Positions 53,301-63,761 are shown, counted from the first letter of the stretch. The stretch is DNA of 64,000 nucleotides from Pedobacter sp. Bi126 (GCF_918698245.1 NZ_CAKKMS010000003.1:992001-1056000); one strand, 5' to 3'. The notes: generated from the letters alone by a model not told the origin. Numbers and translations are program-made.

Positions 53301-56300
53301 TATTTCTTTATAATCTTGGTTTTTAAAATATTCTGTCCGTTTAGTGTTCTCAAAACAAATATTCCGGGAGGAAGCGAAGCCAGATTAAGGCGTAAGTAGC
53401 TACCTGAATTCGTTACTACTTTTTCGTACACCTTTTTTCCAGCCTGATCGTACACCTGTATCGTAATGTTTGGCACTTTGGGATCTATTGGTAACTCTAT
53501 GTTTAATTCGGTTTCGAAAGGGTTAGGGTACGCCTTGATGTTTCCTTCGAGTATGATCTTTTTTTCAATTATACCCTGACAAGCAGTTGCCGTTGATATC
53601 TTCAGATCATTGCTTCCTGCCGAAAGCGGTAGTGTAATCTCACCAGTGTTGCTTTGATAAGACTTTCCGTTTAACGAAATGAAATATAAATCCGCCCCTG
53701 CCATCATAAGGGTTACGCTTTGGTCGGGATTGATAGTAGAAGAGGTAAGCACTACGTCTTTCGGTTCGGTAATGGCAACAGTAAAACATTTGTTGTAGTT
53801 GGCATCATCTTCATGGGTTACGCATACAGTATAACTGCCAGAACCAAGGTTATTAAAGTTTGTACTTTGGGTGAATGTAGTTGTTTTAATCAGGTCGCCA
53901 TTGGAATAAAGCCTAGCCGTATATTTTAGAGCCTGTACTGCGATTACCTCTATCAAGCCGTCATCATTCTTTTTACACGATTCGTTTACTACTTTTATTT
54001 TTAGGTTGGTATTGGGTAAGCTGGCAAGGGCAGTGATCATGATCGGATCAGACCAAATGCCAAAATTATTATAGGTGCTGGATACGGTATAATTGCCGCT
54101 TTCGCCAGCCTGGATAGTACCACTGGTTGCCCCGGTTATTAAGATCCCATTACGGTACCATTGGTATTTAACATCATTAATGGTATTTATATTTAACATT
54201 ACACTAGCTCCCGGCGAAAGTGTAGTAGAGCCACCGGGCACAATAACTACTTTTGGTACGTAAAAGTACCCCTCTTTTTTAGCCGTGCCAATTGGTGTGG
54301 TTACTTCAACAAGTCCGGAAGCGGCTTTTCCGATGATGCCGTAAATCTCGTTAGCACTCGTAACACTAAATGATTTCGCTGGTACACCTCCAAACTTTAC
54401 AGCAGTAGTTCCCGTAAAATCACCTCCCCTAATGGTGAAGGAATAGTTTTCTGACGATATCATTGGCTCTACATAACTGATAAGTGGTTGAGGGATATAC
54501 TCAAAGTCTTCTGCCGAGCCAATTCCACTCGGGGTAGTAACTGCAATTCTTCCTGATCCTCCATCTCCCAAAGTTGCCGTAATGCTGCTAGAAGAGTTAA
54601 TTACGAATGATTTAGCTTGGAAATCACCGATTTGTACATGTGTGGCTCCCGTAAAATTACTTCCAGAGATCGTGATGGTCTGATCCAAAGTCGCTTTTTT
54701 AGGTGTAAATGAGGTGATCTGTGGGATGGGTTTTCCAATCTGATTGGTGTAAATCCGCATTGGATAACCAGAAAGCAAGATGTCGGGCCTATCGTCCCCG
54801 TCCAGATCACCGATCGTTGATGAACCTGCTTCGGTATTCTGATAAGCTGCTTCTGGTTGAAAGGAAATGGTTCCACTACTACTCGAATTCTTGAAAATAC
54901 CTACTCCCTCGCCAAGAATATCCATTTTGCCATCACCATCCAGATCTGCAATGGTGAAATCGTACCAACGTTCTGCAGTGTTAAAGCTTAAAGTTGGTGA
55001 TGTAGCAAGCAATCCACCCGTATTCTTAAAAATATCGAACGTATTTAAAACATGATCCCTGGTAACCAAATCTATATTTCCATCGCCATCCAAATCTTCC
55101 GCTCGTAGCTGATGGGTAGTTGATGATATTGCAATTCCCGCTACTTTGGTAAAAGAGATATTGCCCGGAAGTGAAGTATTACGCATCTGGGTCATAAAAC
55201 CACCACCCGAAGAGATCATCACAAGGTCCATTCTGCCGTCATTATCAAGATCGGTTGTAATAAAGCCTGATGGAGAACCCGGACCATAATAATAAAAGGC
55301 TTTTTCAAATTTAATCTCTCCGGGTTTACTGATGTTCCTAAGTACTGCGACCTGCTCGGTACCCCTGATCACGATATCTGGTCTTCCATCAAGGTCTATG
55401 TCCGAAGTTAAGAAGTAAATACCGCTGGCATTCACTTCTATTTTATCGGCCAGCGAAACCTGTCCGGTGATACTTGTGTTTCTAAAAATCGTTAAACTAT
55501 TGCTGGTATTGCTATAAAGGGAGTTGTTTAATAAAAAGTCTTGCTTTCCATCCCCATCAAAATCTGCTATAGCTATTTTCTGCGATGCTTGATCGTGTTT
55601 AAATGTCTTTACCTGATCAAAGCTAACCGAACCCTTAACCCCTGCATTTCTTAAAATACTGAAGCTAGCATCCTGCTCGGTTACCACATCGAGTATCCCA
55701 TCCCCGTCAACATCAGTCAGCGAAGCAATGTTAGCATACTGTGTAAATTTCTGTAACTCTGCATAAGCATTTTTATCGAAGCTTGCAGCGGCTCCGGGGT
55801 AGGTATTAATGTAGGGCATAGCCGTATAAGCAGTAAGGTTATTTGATGTAACCGAGATATTGGTCTGTTTGCTACCCTTTGGTGCTTCAACAACCAGGCT
55901 CAGTGCAGTAGCACTGATTACCTTTGCAGGCACATCGCCAAAGTAAACGACGTTATTTTCGGCAACCGGGTCAAAGTTAAGCCCTGCGATGCTAACCACA
56001 GTGCCCGATGGGCCGCTTTTAGGGTTAAAAGAAGTGATTTTCGGGGCAATGCCAAATGAAAAACCAGGTTTGGAGCCCGTACCGATGGATGTGGTTACAC
56101 TAATGGTACCCGAAGATCCCTTGGCAACCTTGGCCACTATTTCGGTAGGGCTTTTAAGAGTGAAAGATTGTGCATCAATATCTCCAAAACGAACAGTAGC
56201 TACACCGCTGAAATTATAGCCAGTAATGGTTACTTCGGTGCCTTCTACAGCTACTGTTGGCGAGAATGAATTTATAAAAGGAGAGGGTGAAATTAGGTTG

Positions 56301-59300
56301 CGGAGCGTTTTGTATTTGGTTTGAGCCGATGCTCCTCCAATAATATCACTTTTACCATCGCCATCCAGATCTGCGATGCTCAACCCAATGATATCTGTTG
56401 ATAACACCTGATCTATCCGGTCAGCCAGGCTAATAGATCCGGCATTAGAAGTATTCTTAAAAACACTGATCGTTTTTTCTCTCGAGTTGACGACAATATC
56501 GATTTTCCCATCCCCATCAAGATCGGTAATGCCTATTTCTGTAGGAAAGGAACGAGTAGAGTAATCCCTGGCCTCCCTGTTAAAATTGATCTGTCCGGCA
56601 ATGGAGTTGTTTTTGTAAAAGATAAGCGCGTTATTATCGGCCAATACCGAGATGATATCTAACTTGCCATCATTATCAATATCCCCGCAGTTCATGGTTC
56701 TTATATTTTTTTCTAAAAATTCCTTTTTTGCTTCAAAAGCAATCGTTCCTACTGTACTAATATTGCGTAAAATGGCGAACTTACCAGTAAAGAAACTCAC
56801 GAAACAAAGATCCATTTTACCATCATTATCAAGATCCGCAACCTTAGTACAGCTGCCCTCTGCTGAAACATTTGTTTTATCAAAAAACGAAATGGCACCC
56901 ACTGATGATGAATTCTTAATTATGGTATTACCGCTGATAATATCTGGCTTGCCATCACTATCGAGGTCGCTGATGATCAAGGATAATACGCTGATGCCGG
57001 ATATTTTGATTGGAGCGTCAAAGCTTACCCCACCAACGTTCGAAGTATTTCTAAAAACGGATATCTCGCTGTTATCCTGTGCGCCTGCAATCACATCTAG
57101 CTTTCCGTCTCCATCCATATCAGCACTCGCCATGTAATGATAAAATCTGCCAATCCCGAAAATTTCGCTGTCCTGAAAATTGATCTGTCCCTGGGTACCA
57201 TTACCTTTAAGGATGCTAAAGCCCGATTTGCCTAAATTGGTGATATTGGGTATAGCGCAGTCGAGTTTTCCATCGCTGTCAAAATCCCCAATGGCAACGC
57301 CATAATTCAGATAAGTTCCATACTCGGTATCGCTTTCTTTAAAGGGAGTGTTTGCAATAACGTTATTTCCTGAAAGTAGAGGAGAAAAGGGTTTAGCCGA
57401 ATAGGCCGTGAGTTGATGGTAGCTTACTGAAATACTTCCATACCCAGCTCCTACTGGTACGGTTACGCTAAGCTGTGTTGAAGTACTTGAATTAACCACC
57501 GCCTTTACCCCTCCAAAGTAGACTATGTTCTCTGCAGGAACCAAACTGAAGTTGTTTCCGTTGATTTTAATCTCTCCTCCAACGGAGGCTAGTTGAGGAG
57601 AAAAAGAGGTAATAACGGGTGTAAAATAAAAGGTAAAGCTACCCATTGAAGAAGAACCACCTGCTTTGGATACCATAAGGTTTCCGTTCGCTGATGCTCC
57701 GATTACCGCAGTGATTAATGTTGGGGATTTGATTTGAAAGGACTTTACTGGTGTACCGCCTATCGAAACGGCTGTTATTCCCTCAAAGCCGGCTCCATTA
57801 ATGGTAAGCACTTCGTTAATGGTGCCACTCTTTGGAAAGAAAGATGATATTACCGGCTGAAGAATAAACCCCACTAATTCTGCGCTACCACCGGCTGCGG
57901 TTACTGATACTTTTCCTGAGGTTCCGGCACCCACTGTTGCAGTAATGCTTGTGGGAGAGTCTACCCTGAAAGCGCTGGCCAATGTACCACCAAACCGAAC
58001 CTCTTTTACATTCTCAAAATTACTCCCTGTAATAATGATTTCGCTATTTGGATGAGCTGTAAGTGGATTAAAGGAGGTTATCACTGGTGGGGGTATGAAT
58101 GTAAAACCGCTTGCCCTGGCTATGCCGTCAGCGGTGAATAGCGAGATGTCGCCGGAGGCCCCATTGGATATGGTTATAACTAACTTGGTTGCTGAGCTAA
58201 TGACAAAGGAGGAACTGACTCCACCTACGGTTACCTTTGTTACGCCAGAAAAGTTTGTTCCTTCTAAGGTGACCTTTCCTCCAATACTAGCAGATTGAGG
58301 CAAAAACGAGCTAATATTTGGAAGAGGCGAAAGGGTAATCTCCTGAGTAGTACTCTCGCTCCGGTTGCCATTATTAACTTCTAACCTAATGATGTCTTTT
58401 GTACTCGATGTTCTTGGATAAGAAGCGTTATAAGTAGTAGCAAAGAGGACATCGTTTTTAAACCATTTATAACTGTAGTCTGTTCTGGAGTAGTTTGTAA
58501 GGTTTATCGTGCCAGCGGTTGGCAATTTCGATTTATCTACACTAAAAACTGCTTTGGGTATTGGTGTTCCGCCACCATTAGTGGTAGATTCAAGGAGACC
58601 ATAGCCGCCACCTACTAAAAATTCGTTGCTGTTCCAAAAGTTAAAGGTATAGTGCTGATAGCCCAGGTAAGTAAAAGCCGTCTCTCTTGGTAGCGCTTCC
58701 CAAATTTTCCCTCCATTGGTCGTTTTGTATACGTTGTAGGCGCCTCCCAGTCCAAATCCAATATTATCATCCAAGAATTCCATTTTGCTGAAATTAGTCG
58801 GATCATATTGAGGATTGTTCTTGAGGGTCCAATTATTACCCGCATCGCTGGTCGAGAAAATGCTTCCGGCGAAATTTACCCAACACTTTGTTGGACTTAG
58901 AAAACTCGAACTCTGAACAGAGTTATTGGCCAGGCCATTAGGCACGTTCATCTGGTCCCAATTATTGCCCAGATTGGTAGATCTGAGGATTCCGTTCTGT
59001 CCGGTAACGGCTAAAAAAGAGGCGCCGGAAGACTGTATCCGCTTAAAATAGCTATCTATTGCTGTGTAAACAGTAGTCCAGGTTTGTCCCTTATTTGTTG
59101 TCTTAAATATGCGGTCCTTGTCAATGGCATAGCCGGTTGAACCGTTTTCAGGAAAAATCATATCCACGATATAGGAAAACTTGGTATCGGATACTTGAGC
59201 ATGATAAACAAGTTTAAAGGTTGTTCCCCCATCGCTGGAAGATAATATTGAGGGGACCAATCCGTAGTCGCCATAAACGATCAGGTTGTTTTTATCAAAT

Positions 59301-59587
59301 GCAATGGTGCCAGTAAGTGCAAATCCAAATGTCAGATTAGCCTGAAAACCATTAAAATTTACATTGGATGGAGTTATTTCTCTTTTTTGGTAACTGGCCC
59401 CGCCATCAGTGGTATAGCCAATCCAGTTCTTGAAGGTAATGTATCCTTCGGATTTACTGTACAGGGAGATTTTACGAAGTTCATTTTCCTCATCAGTATC
59501 CTTATATACCTGTTTTAATTGGGAATATGAATTGAATGATAAGACTGAAAAAAAAAGAGATAGGATAAAAAGTAATTTGATATTCAC
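53300..59587 (-). CDS. giant T9SS-secreted protein with IPT/TIG domains and two FG-GAP/VCBS propeller blocks
   Basis: A 2095-residue exported protein starting at GTG (59587); the signal peptide MNIKLLFILSLFFSVLSFNS begins right there and a stop lies 5 codons upstream. Order: BNR-like propeller with five Asp-box motifs (SSDGGTTF, TTNKGQTW, STNLGNNW, TSDAGNNW, TTNGGKIW; to about 330), a PKD-like domain, four IPT/TIG domains (about 423-725), seven DxDxDGxxD motifs (about 766-1075), two IPTs, seven more motifs (about 1290-1595), two IPTs, an Ig-like domain, a SprB-like domain, and a type A T9SS sorting domain from YPNPFETELNIELP. The DxDxDG motifs bind calcium. It is probably a surface adhesin. 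Confidence 0.93.
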   Translation of the reverse strand: MNIKLLFILSLFFSVLSFNSYSQLKQVYKDTDEENELRKISLYSKSEGYITFKNWIGYTTDGGASYQKREITPSNVNFNGFQANLTFGFALTGTIAFDKNNLIVYGDYGLVPSILSSSDGGTTFKLVYHAQVSDTKFSYIVDMIFPENGSTGYAIDKDRIFKTTNKGQTWTTVYTAIDSYFKRIQSSGASFLAVTGQNGILRSTNLGNNWDQMNVPNGLANNSVQSSSFLSPTKCWVNFAGSIFSTSDAGNNWTLKNNPQYDPTNFSKMEFLDDNIGFGLGGAYNVYKTTNGGKIWEALPRETAFTYLGYQHYTFNFWNSNEFLVGGGYGLLESTTNGGGTPIPKAVFSVDKSKLPTAGTINLTNYSRTDYSYKWFKNDVLFATTYNASYPRTSSTKDIIRLEVNNGNRSESTTQEITLSPLPNISSFLPQSASIGGKVTLEGTNFSGVTKVTVGGVSSSFVISSATKLVITISNGASGDISLFTADGIARASGFTFIPPPVITSFNPLTAHPNSEIIITGSNFENVKEVRFGGTLASAFRVDSPTSITATVGAGTSGKVSVTAAGGSAELVGFILQPVISSFFPKSGTINEVLTINGAGFEGITAVSIGGTPVKSFQIKSPTLITAVIGASANGNLMVSKAGGSSSMGSFTFYFTPVITSFSPQLASVGGEIKINGNNFSLVPAENIVYFGGVKAVVNSSTSTQLSVTVPVGAGYGSISVSYHQLTAYSAKPFSPLLSGNNVIANTPFKESDTEYGTYLNYGVAIGDFDSDGKLDCAIPNITNLGKSGFSILKGNGTQGQINFQDSEIFGIGRFYHYMASADMDGDGKLDVIAGAQDNSEISVFRNTSNVGGVSFDAPIKISGISVLSLIISDLDSDGKPDIISGNTIIKNSSSVGAISFFDKTNVSAEGSCTKVADLDNDGKMDLCFVSFFTGKFAILRNISTVGTIAFEAKKEFLEKNIRTMNCGDIDNDGKLDIISVLADNNALIFYKNNSIAGQINFNREARDYSTRSFPTEIGITDLDGDGKIDIVVNSREKTISVFKNTSNAGSISLADRIDQVLSTDIIGLSIADLDGDGKSDIIGGASAQTKYKTLRNLISPSPFINSFSPTVAVEGTEVTITGYNFSGVATVRFGDIDAQSFTLKSPTEIVAKVAKGSSGTISVTTSIGTGSKPGFSFGIAPKITSFNPKSGPSGTVVSIAGLNFDPVAENNVVYFGDVPAKVISATALSLVVEAPKGSKQTNISVTSNNLTAYTAMPYINTYPGAAASFDKNAYAELQKFTQYANIASLTDVDGDGILDVVTEQDASFSILRNAGVKGSVSFDQVKTFKHDQASQKIAIADFDGDGKQDFLLNNSLYSNTSNSLTIFRNTSITGQVSLADKIEVNASGIYFLTSDIDLDGRPDIVIRGTEQVAVLRNISKPGEIKFEKAFYYYGPGSPSGFITTDLDNDGRMDLVMISSGGGFMTQMRNTSLPGNISFTKVAGIAISSTTHQLRAEDLDGDGNIDLVTRDHVLNTFDIFKNTGGLLATSPTLSFNTAERWYDFTIADLDGDGKMDILGEGVGIFKNSSSSGTISFQPEAAYQNTEAGSSTIGDLDGDDRPDILLSGYPMRIYTNQIGKPIPQITSFTPKKATLDQTITISGSNFTGATHVQIGDFQAKSFVINSSSSITATLGDGGSGRIAVTTPSGIGSAEDFEYIPQPLISYVEPMISSENYSFTIRGGDFTGTTAVKFGGVPAKSFSVTSANEIYGIIGKAASGLVEVTTPIGTAKKEGYFYVPKVVIVPGGSTTLSPGASVMLNINTINDVKYQWYRNGILITGATSGTIQAGESGNYTVSSTYNNFGIWSDPIMITALASLPNTNLKIKVVNESCKKNDDGLIEVIAVQALKYTARLYSNGDLIKTTTFTQSTNFNNLGSGSYTVCVTHEDDANYNKCFTVAITEPKDVVLTSSTINPDQSVTLMMAGADLYFISLNGKSYQSNTGEITLPLSAGSNDLKISTATACQGIIEKKIILEGNIKAYPNPFETELNIELPIDPKVPNITIQVYDQAGKKVYEKVVTNSGSYLRLNLASLPPGIFVLRTLNGQNILKTKIIKK

Positions 59588-59784
59588 GGAGCAATAATTT
59601 TAATAAAAATATAAAAAATAATGGATTATTGATATCCATTACCAAGCTGAAGCTGGATTTGGATATAAACCAACATTTTGTTAGACAGTAGAAGTTTCCC
59701 CTTTAACCTTTCGTCTCTCCCCTTTTATCTTTCTTCCCCTACTCTTAAATTATTTTCTTTACTTTGCCTACTCTTAAAAAAGGT

Positions 59785-60765
59785 ATGATTAATCAGTTTA
59801 GAAAGCTAAATCCTATTAACCTCGTATTCTTGCTGGCATACACATTCTTTTTGCGTATTGCCATTTTTCATGAAACACACGATAAGCTGAATTTTGATTT
59901 TTTGGAACCATTTGCCCGGTTATTGATCAATATAGATTTAGACAATGCCTTTACGCCATATACCAATATTTTTATCGCGGCACTTTTGGTTTATGTACAG
60001 GCTTTAATTTTCAATCGAGTTGTAAACAATCATAATTTATTGGCCAAACCCAGTTTCCTGCCAGGGCTGATGTTTATAACAGGAACAAGTTTGTTTATGC
60101 CTTTTATGATCCTAAGTCCGGCATTGTTGTGTAACTTTCTGTTGATTTGGATTATAGATAAATTTTTAAAACTGGGTAAAAGTGCGAACTCTATTACCAC
60201 TGTGTTCGATATCGGGATGATTATTGGGGTAGGAACATTGATCTATTTTCCGTTTATGGCCATGTTGCTTATGATCTTTTTAGCACTATTGCTTTTTAGA
60301 TCATTTAATTGGCGCGAATGGGTAGCTGGCTTGATTGGCTTTATTACAGTTTTCTTTTTTCTGGCCGTATTTTATTATTGGAATGATAATTTAAGCTCGT
60401 TCTATCAGATATGGAAACCATTAGGCAATAAGTTTCCTTCGGTTTTTAAAATTAACTATAACGATTACCTGGTGCTAATCCCGGTAACGGTAATTATCAT
60501 ACTGGCATCACTACAGCTCCGGGAAAATTTCTTCAGGAGTTTTATCAGTACACGGAAAAGTTTTCAGCTGTTGTTTTTCATGTTTATTATTTCTGCAGCA
60601 AGTTTTTACCTCAAACCGGATTTCAGGACCTGGCATTTTTTGCTTTGTGTACCGCCAGGATCGGTACTGTTGGCCTATTATTTCAGCAATGCTAAAAAAC
60701 GTTGGTTTTACGAAACATTGTTCGTTTTATTTGTGCTTTCGATACAGTATTTTCTGTTTGTTTAA
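59785..60765 (+). CDS. DUF6427 family membrane protein
   Basis: A 326-residue inner membrane protein. The ATG at 59785 (MINQFRKLNPINLVFLLAYT) is chosen; the frame extends upstream only through a TTG. About nine hydrophobic helices are present (for example LLVYVQALIFNRVV, FLPGLMFITGTSLFMPFMIL and WREWVAGLIGFITVFFFL). This matches DUF6427, a Bacteroidota family of unknown function. It is followed at 60921 by coaX. Confidence 0.82.
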   Translation: MINQFRKLNPINLVFLLAYTFFLRIAIFHETHDKLNFDFLEPFARLLINIDLDNAFTPYTNIFIAALLVYVQALIFNRVVNNHNLLAKPSFLPGLMFITGTSLFMPFMILSPALLCNFLLIWIIDKFLKLGKSANSITTVFDIGMIIGVGTLIYFPFMAMLLMIFLALLLFRSFNWREWVAGLIGFITVFFFLAVFYYWNDNLSSFYQIWKPLGNKFPSVFKINYNDYLVLIPVTVIIILASLQLRENFFRSFISTRKSFQLLFFMFIISAASFYLKPDFRTWHFLLCVPPGSVLLAYYFSNAKKRWFYETLFVLFVLSIQYFLFV

Positions 60766-60808
60766 CCTTTTTTAACAAATAACTAGAGCGAAACTTGACA
60801 AAGATTAA

Positions 60809-60816
60809 TAGCTTTG
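60809..60816 (+). promoter_or_regulatory. -7 element upstream of coaX
   Basis: TAGCTTTG is an exact TAnnTTTG match 104 bases before the coaX ATG. No -33 TTTG lies at the proper distance, so support is limited. Confidence 0.35.
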
Positions 60817-60920
60817 TGCATGATTTTAGAATTAAAGCTTTTTTAGTTTTGATCAAGATAGATAAAAAATGGAGTCATTGGAATTTCTAAGAACATGTTA
60901 TTTGCAGTGGGAGATTTTAA

Positions 60921-61655
60921 ATGCGTAGACTAAGCATTGATATTGGAAATTCTGCTGTGAAAGTTGCTGTTTTTGCAAATAAGGAAATTATTCACCATCA
61001 GCGTTTCAATAAAATTGGGATACTTGATCTGGCTCAATTGATTGAGAAGTTTTCGCCATCGAAATCCATCATCAGTAGTGTTAATCAGGAAGTTGGACCA
61101 TTAGAAGTATTTTTAAAAAAGCATACTGAGTATATCCGTTTTTCAACCATGTTGACGAACGGCGTACAAAATAGATATAAAACGCCAGTTACTTTAGGAT
61201 TAGATAGATGGGCTGCTATTTTGGGTGCAAATGGCTTACATCCAACAAACGCAAGTTTAGTGGTTGATGCGGGTACCTGTATTACTTATGATGTTTTAAG
61301 TAGCACGAAGGAATATTTTGGCGGAAGTATAAGCCCAGGTATTAAAATGCGTTTTAAGGCTGTACACGAATTTACCGGCCGTTTGCCTTTGGTGGAGTGG
61401 GATGCAAATGAGGCTATTGTGGAAGGCACTGATACCCAATCGGCAATCAAGAACGGCGTTTTACAAGGAATAATAAACGAAATTGAAGGCTTTATTGCCC
61501 TAAATAATAAAAAAGAAAGTGCTCTGAAGGTAATTATAACGGGGGGTGATGCTAATTTTTTGTATAAACAATTACAAAACAGCATCTTTGCGCCTCAAAT
61601 TATAAAAGATCCTTACTTAGTATTAAAAGGATTAAATGAAGCTATTGCAGATTAA
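60921..61655 (+). CDS. coaX: type III pantothenate kinase
   Basis: A 244-residue ASKHA-fold kinase that phosphorylates pantothenate in the first step of CoA synthesis. The phosphate-1 motif DIGNSAVKVAVF, the VDAGTCITYDV motif and GGSISPGIKMRFKAVHEFTGRLP are all present, as is the catalytic Asp region LGLDRWAA. Length is typical for CoaX. The next gene starts one base after its stop, so it leads an envelope operon with an outer membrane protein and lptC. Confidence 0.95.
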   Translation: MRRLSIDIGNSAVKVAVFANKEIIHHQRFNKIGILDLAQLIEKFSPSKSIISSVNQEVGPLEVFLKKHTEYIRFSTMLTNGVQNRYKTPVTLGLDRWAAILGANGLHPTNASLVVDAGTCITYDVLSSTKEYFGGSISPGIKMRFKAVHEFTGRLPLVEWDANEAIVEGTDTQSAIKNGVLQGIINEIEGFIALNNKKESALKVIITGGDANFLYKQLQNSIFAPQIIKDPYLVLKGLNEAIAD

Positions 61656-61656
61656 A

Positions 61657-62949
61657 ATGTACAAAAGAATAAATTATATTGCAGCCATACTCGTTCTAGT
61701 TTGTGGTTTAAGTGCTCAGGCACAGGTTACCACTTCATCACCATATTCAAGATATGGACTTGGAAATATAAAGGGCTCTTTGTTGCCCCAGCTTAGAGCA
61801 ATGGGTGGAATTTCTACCGCAGTAGGTAAAGTAACAGGGTTCAATTACATTAATATGCAAAACCCTGCATCTTATGCCGGAATAACTTTAACCACCATTG
61901 ATGTGGGAATGAGTGCTGGTTTAACCAATCTTTCGCGAAACAATTTAAGCGAAACAAGTTTCAATTCTACTTTTAGTCATTTGGCATTTGCCGCTCCGGT
62001 TACCAAAAGATCGGCCTTGAGTTTTGGTATTTTGCCTTACTCAGATTTGGGTTATTCTTACAGAAACACGACCAAAGTTGATACAACCACTTTAGACCAG
62101 CTTTATGAAGGCGAAGGCGGCTTATCAAAGGCTTATATAGGTTATGGTTATCGTTTTGGCGATCATTTAAGAATTGGCGGTAACTTAGAATATATTTTTG
62201 GTAACCTCCAAACTACCCGCGCTACCGAATTCCAATCAGTTGGGGCTTATAATGCTAAACTTCAAAATAAAAATAGTGTTGGTGGTATAAATTACTCTTA
62301 TGGCATCCAGTACGATTTTAATATCGGTAAGAAAACAATTATGACCCTGGGTTATTCTGGAAGCACTTCTGGAAAAATAAATTCGACGCAAACTTCCTTT
62401 GCTACGTTCTACACAAGAGATCAAAGCGGTAATGAAAACCCTGCTGCCGATACATTAAACATCGCGAATAACGGGAAATCTAATCTTACCTTGCCATTAA
62501 CGCATAATTTTGGGATCTCTATCCAGCAGAATGATAAGTGGATGATCGGTGCCGATTTTAGGATGAGTAAATGGTCTGCAACAAGTATCAATAATGTAAA
62601 TCAAGGTTTGCAAGATAGCTGGGGTGCTTCTTTGGGTGGCCAGTGGACACCAGACGCATTTTCTTACAATAGTTATATGAAACGTGTAGATTACCGTCTT
62701 GGTTTTAATTACGATAAAACTTATATCAAAATCGGTAATCAGGATATCAAACAAATGGGTGCATCGTTGGGTTTTGGCTTCCCGTTGCCTACTGCTAACG
62801 GTGGTTCAGCATTTTATAAAATCAACTTTACAACCGAGTTCGGACAAAGAGGAACATTAACCGATAATCTTGTTAAAGAGAAGTTTATTAATTTCCACTT
62901 AGGCTTTACCTTGAACGATACCTGGTTCCGTAAGTACCGTGTAGACTAA
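61657..62949 (+). CDS. outer membrane beta-barrel protein
   Basis: A 430-residue exported protein. The ATG at 61657 gives a signal peptide (MYKRINYIAAILVLVCGLSAQAQ), whereas the frame start at 61636 lies inside coaX. It has alternating beta-strand patterns throughout, TSSPYSRYGLGNIKGSL near the start, GIQYDFNIGKKTIMTLGYSG in the middle, and an aromatic C-terminus. It resembles outer membrane proteins of the FadL/OMP group that accompany lptC in Bacteroidota. The next gene overlaps its stop by one base (TAATG). Confidence 0.83.
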   Translation: MYKRINYIAAILVLVCGLSAQAQVTTSSPYSRYGLGNIKGSLLPQLRAMGGISTAVGKVTGFNYINMQNPASYAGITLTTIDVGMSAGLTNLSRNNLSETSFNSTFSHLAFAAPVTKRSALSFGILPYSDLGYSYRNTTKVDTTTLDQLYEGEGGLSKAYIGYGYRFGDHLRIGGNLEYIFGNLQTTRATEFQSVGAYNAKLQNKNSVGGINYSYGIQYDFNIGKKTIMTLGYSGSTSGKINSTQTSFATFYTRDQSGNENPAADTLNIANNGKSNLTLPLTHNFGISIQQNDKWMIGADFRMSKWSATSINNVNQGLQDSWGASLGGQWTPDAFSYNSYMKRVDYRLGFNYDKTYIKIGNQDIKQMGASLGFGFPLPTANGGSAFYKINFTTEFGQRGTLTDNLVKEKFINFHLGFTLNDTWFRKYRVD

Positions 62950-63521
62950 TGAATTTAAAGACATTTTTATACGGTCTGTTTCTGGTGTTGCCTTTTTTTC
63001 TGGCTTCCTGTGGAGACGACGATCTAAAAAATGCCAATTCAGTCTCACCAAATAAAGTAATCCTGTCCAGGGATCGGACCATTGGTGTCGATATCACTTA
63101 CAGCGATTCGGCCAGAATTAAGGCTAAAGGTTATGCCCCAATAATGGATAAGGTTACGCCTTCGAACGGAAGCGCTTATCAGGAAATGATTAAGGGCGTA
63201 AATATCGATTTTTATAACCCTAACGGAACCATTGATGGAAACCTGGTTTGCGATTACGCCATTAGGAAGGATAATGAGCTTAAAACCGAATTTAGGAAAA
63301 ATGTAGTCGTAAAAAACAGTAAGGGCGATACTTTCTCTTCACAGGAACTGATCTGGGATGAGTCGAAAAAGATTTTTTATTCCAATCAACGGGTATATGT
63401 GAAAGGAGTAGATGGAAGCATAGGCGAAGGCATCAACTTCAAAGCTCCGCAGGATTTTAGTACCTATGAAATGGATAGTGGAAACGGCGAGCTGAACATG
63501 AAGGAAGGCGTAGCGCCTTAG
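62949..63521 (+). CDS. lptC: LPS export ABC transporter periplasmic protein LptC
   Basis: A 190-residue lipoprotein-like LptC (lipobox FFLASC, Cys21). Homologous features are VSPNKVILSRDRTIGVDITYSDSA, given here in part, and a beta-jellyroll fold ending GVDGSIGEGINFKAPQDFSTYE. LptC links the inner-membrane LptBFG transporter to LptA and moves LPS across the periplasm. It is translationally coupled to the outer membrane protein gene. A standard LptC is inner-membrane anchored; this one has a lipobox instead, common in Bacteroidota. Confidence 0.85.
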   Translation: MNLKTFLYGLFLVLPFFLASCGDDDLKNANSVSPNKVILSRDRTIGVDITYSDSARIKAKGYAPIMDKVTPSNGSAYQEMIKGVNIDFYNPNGTIDGNLVCDYAIRKDNELKTEFRKNVVVKNSKGDTFSSQELIWDESKKIFYSNQRVYVKGVDGSIGEGINFKAPQDFSTYEMDSGNGELNMKEGVAP

Positions 63522-63761
63522 TTGCAATGTACAAATGATGGAATGAGTGAATTATTGAATGTTAATGGATTTATTCAAATTATCCTTCGATAGCTCCATC
63601 ATTCAATCACTCAAAATTCTGTCATTTCAATCATTAAAACAGGGCCTGTATTTGCTTAAAAATTAAACACTTGATAAATAAAATTTTGTGTTTTCTTTTT
63701 TGAGGCAAATTTGTATCTTGCGCCCTCTTAAAAAAGAACTAAATAAATTTATAATTACAAT
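63522..63761. other. intergenic region with imperfect inverted repeat
   Basis: GAATGAGTGAATTATTGAATG (given in halves: GAATGAGTGAATT, ATTGAATG) near 63541-63561 is roughly complementary to CATTCAATCACTCAAAATTC near 63600-63619. The region also contains a TATCTTG sequence at 63714-63720, a weak -7 candidate for the next gene. No gene is present. Confidence 0.45.
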
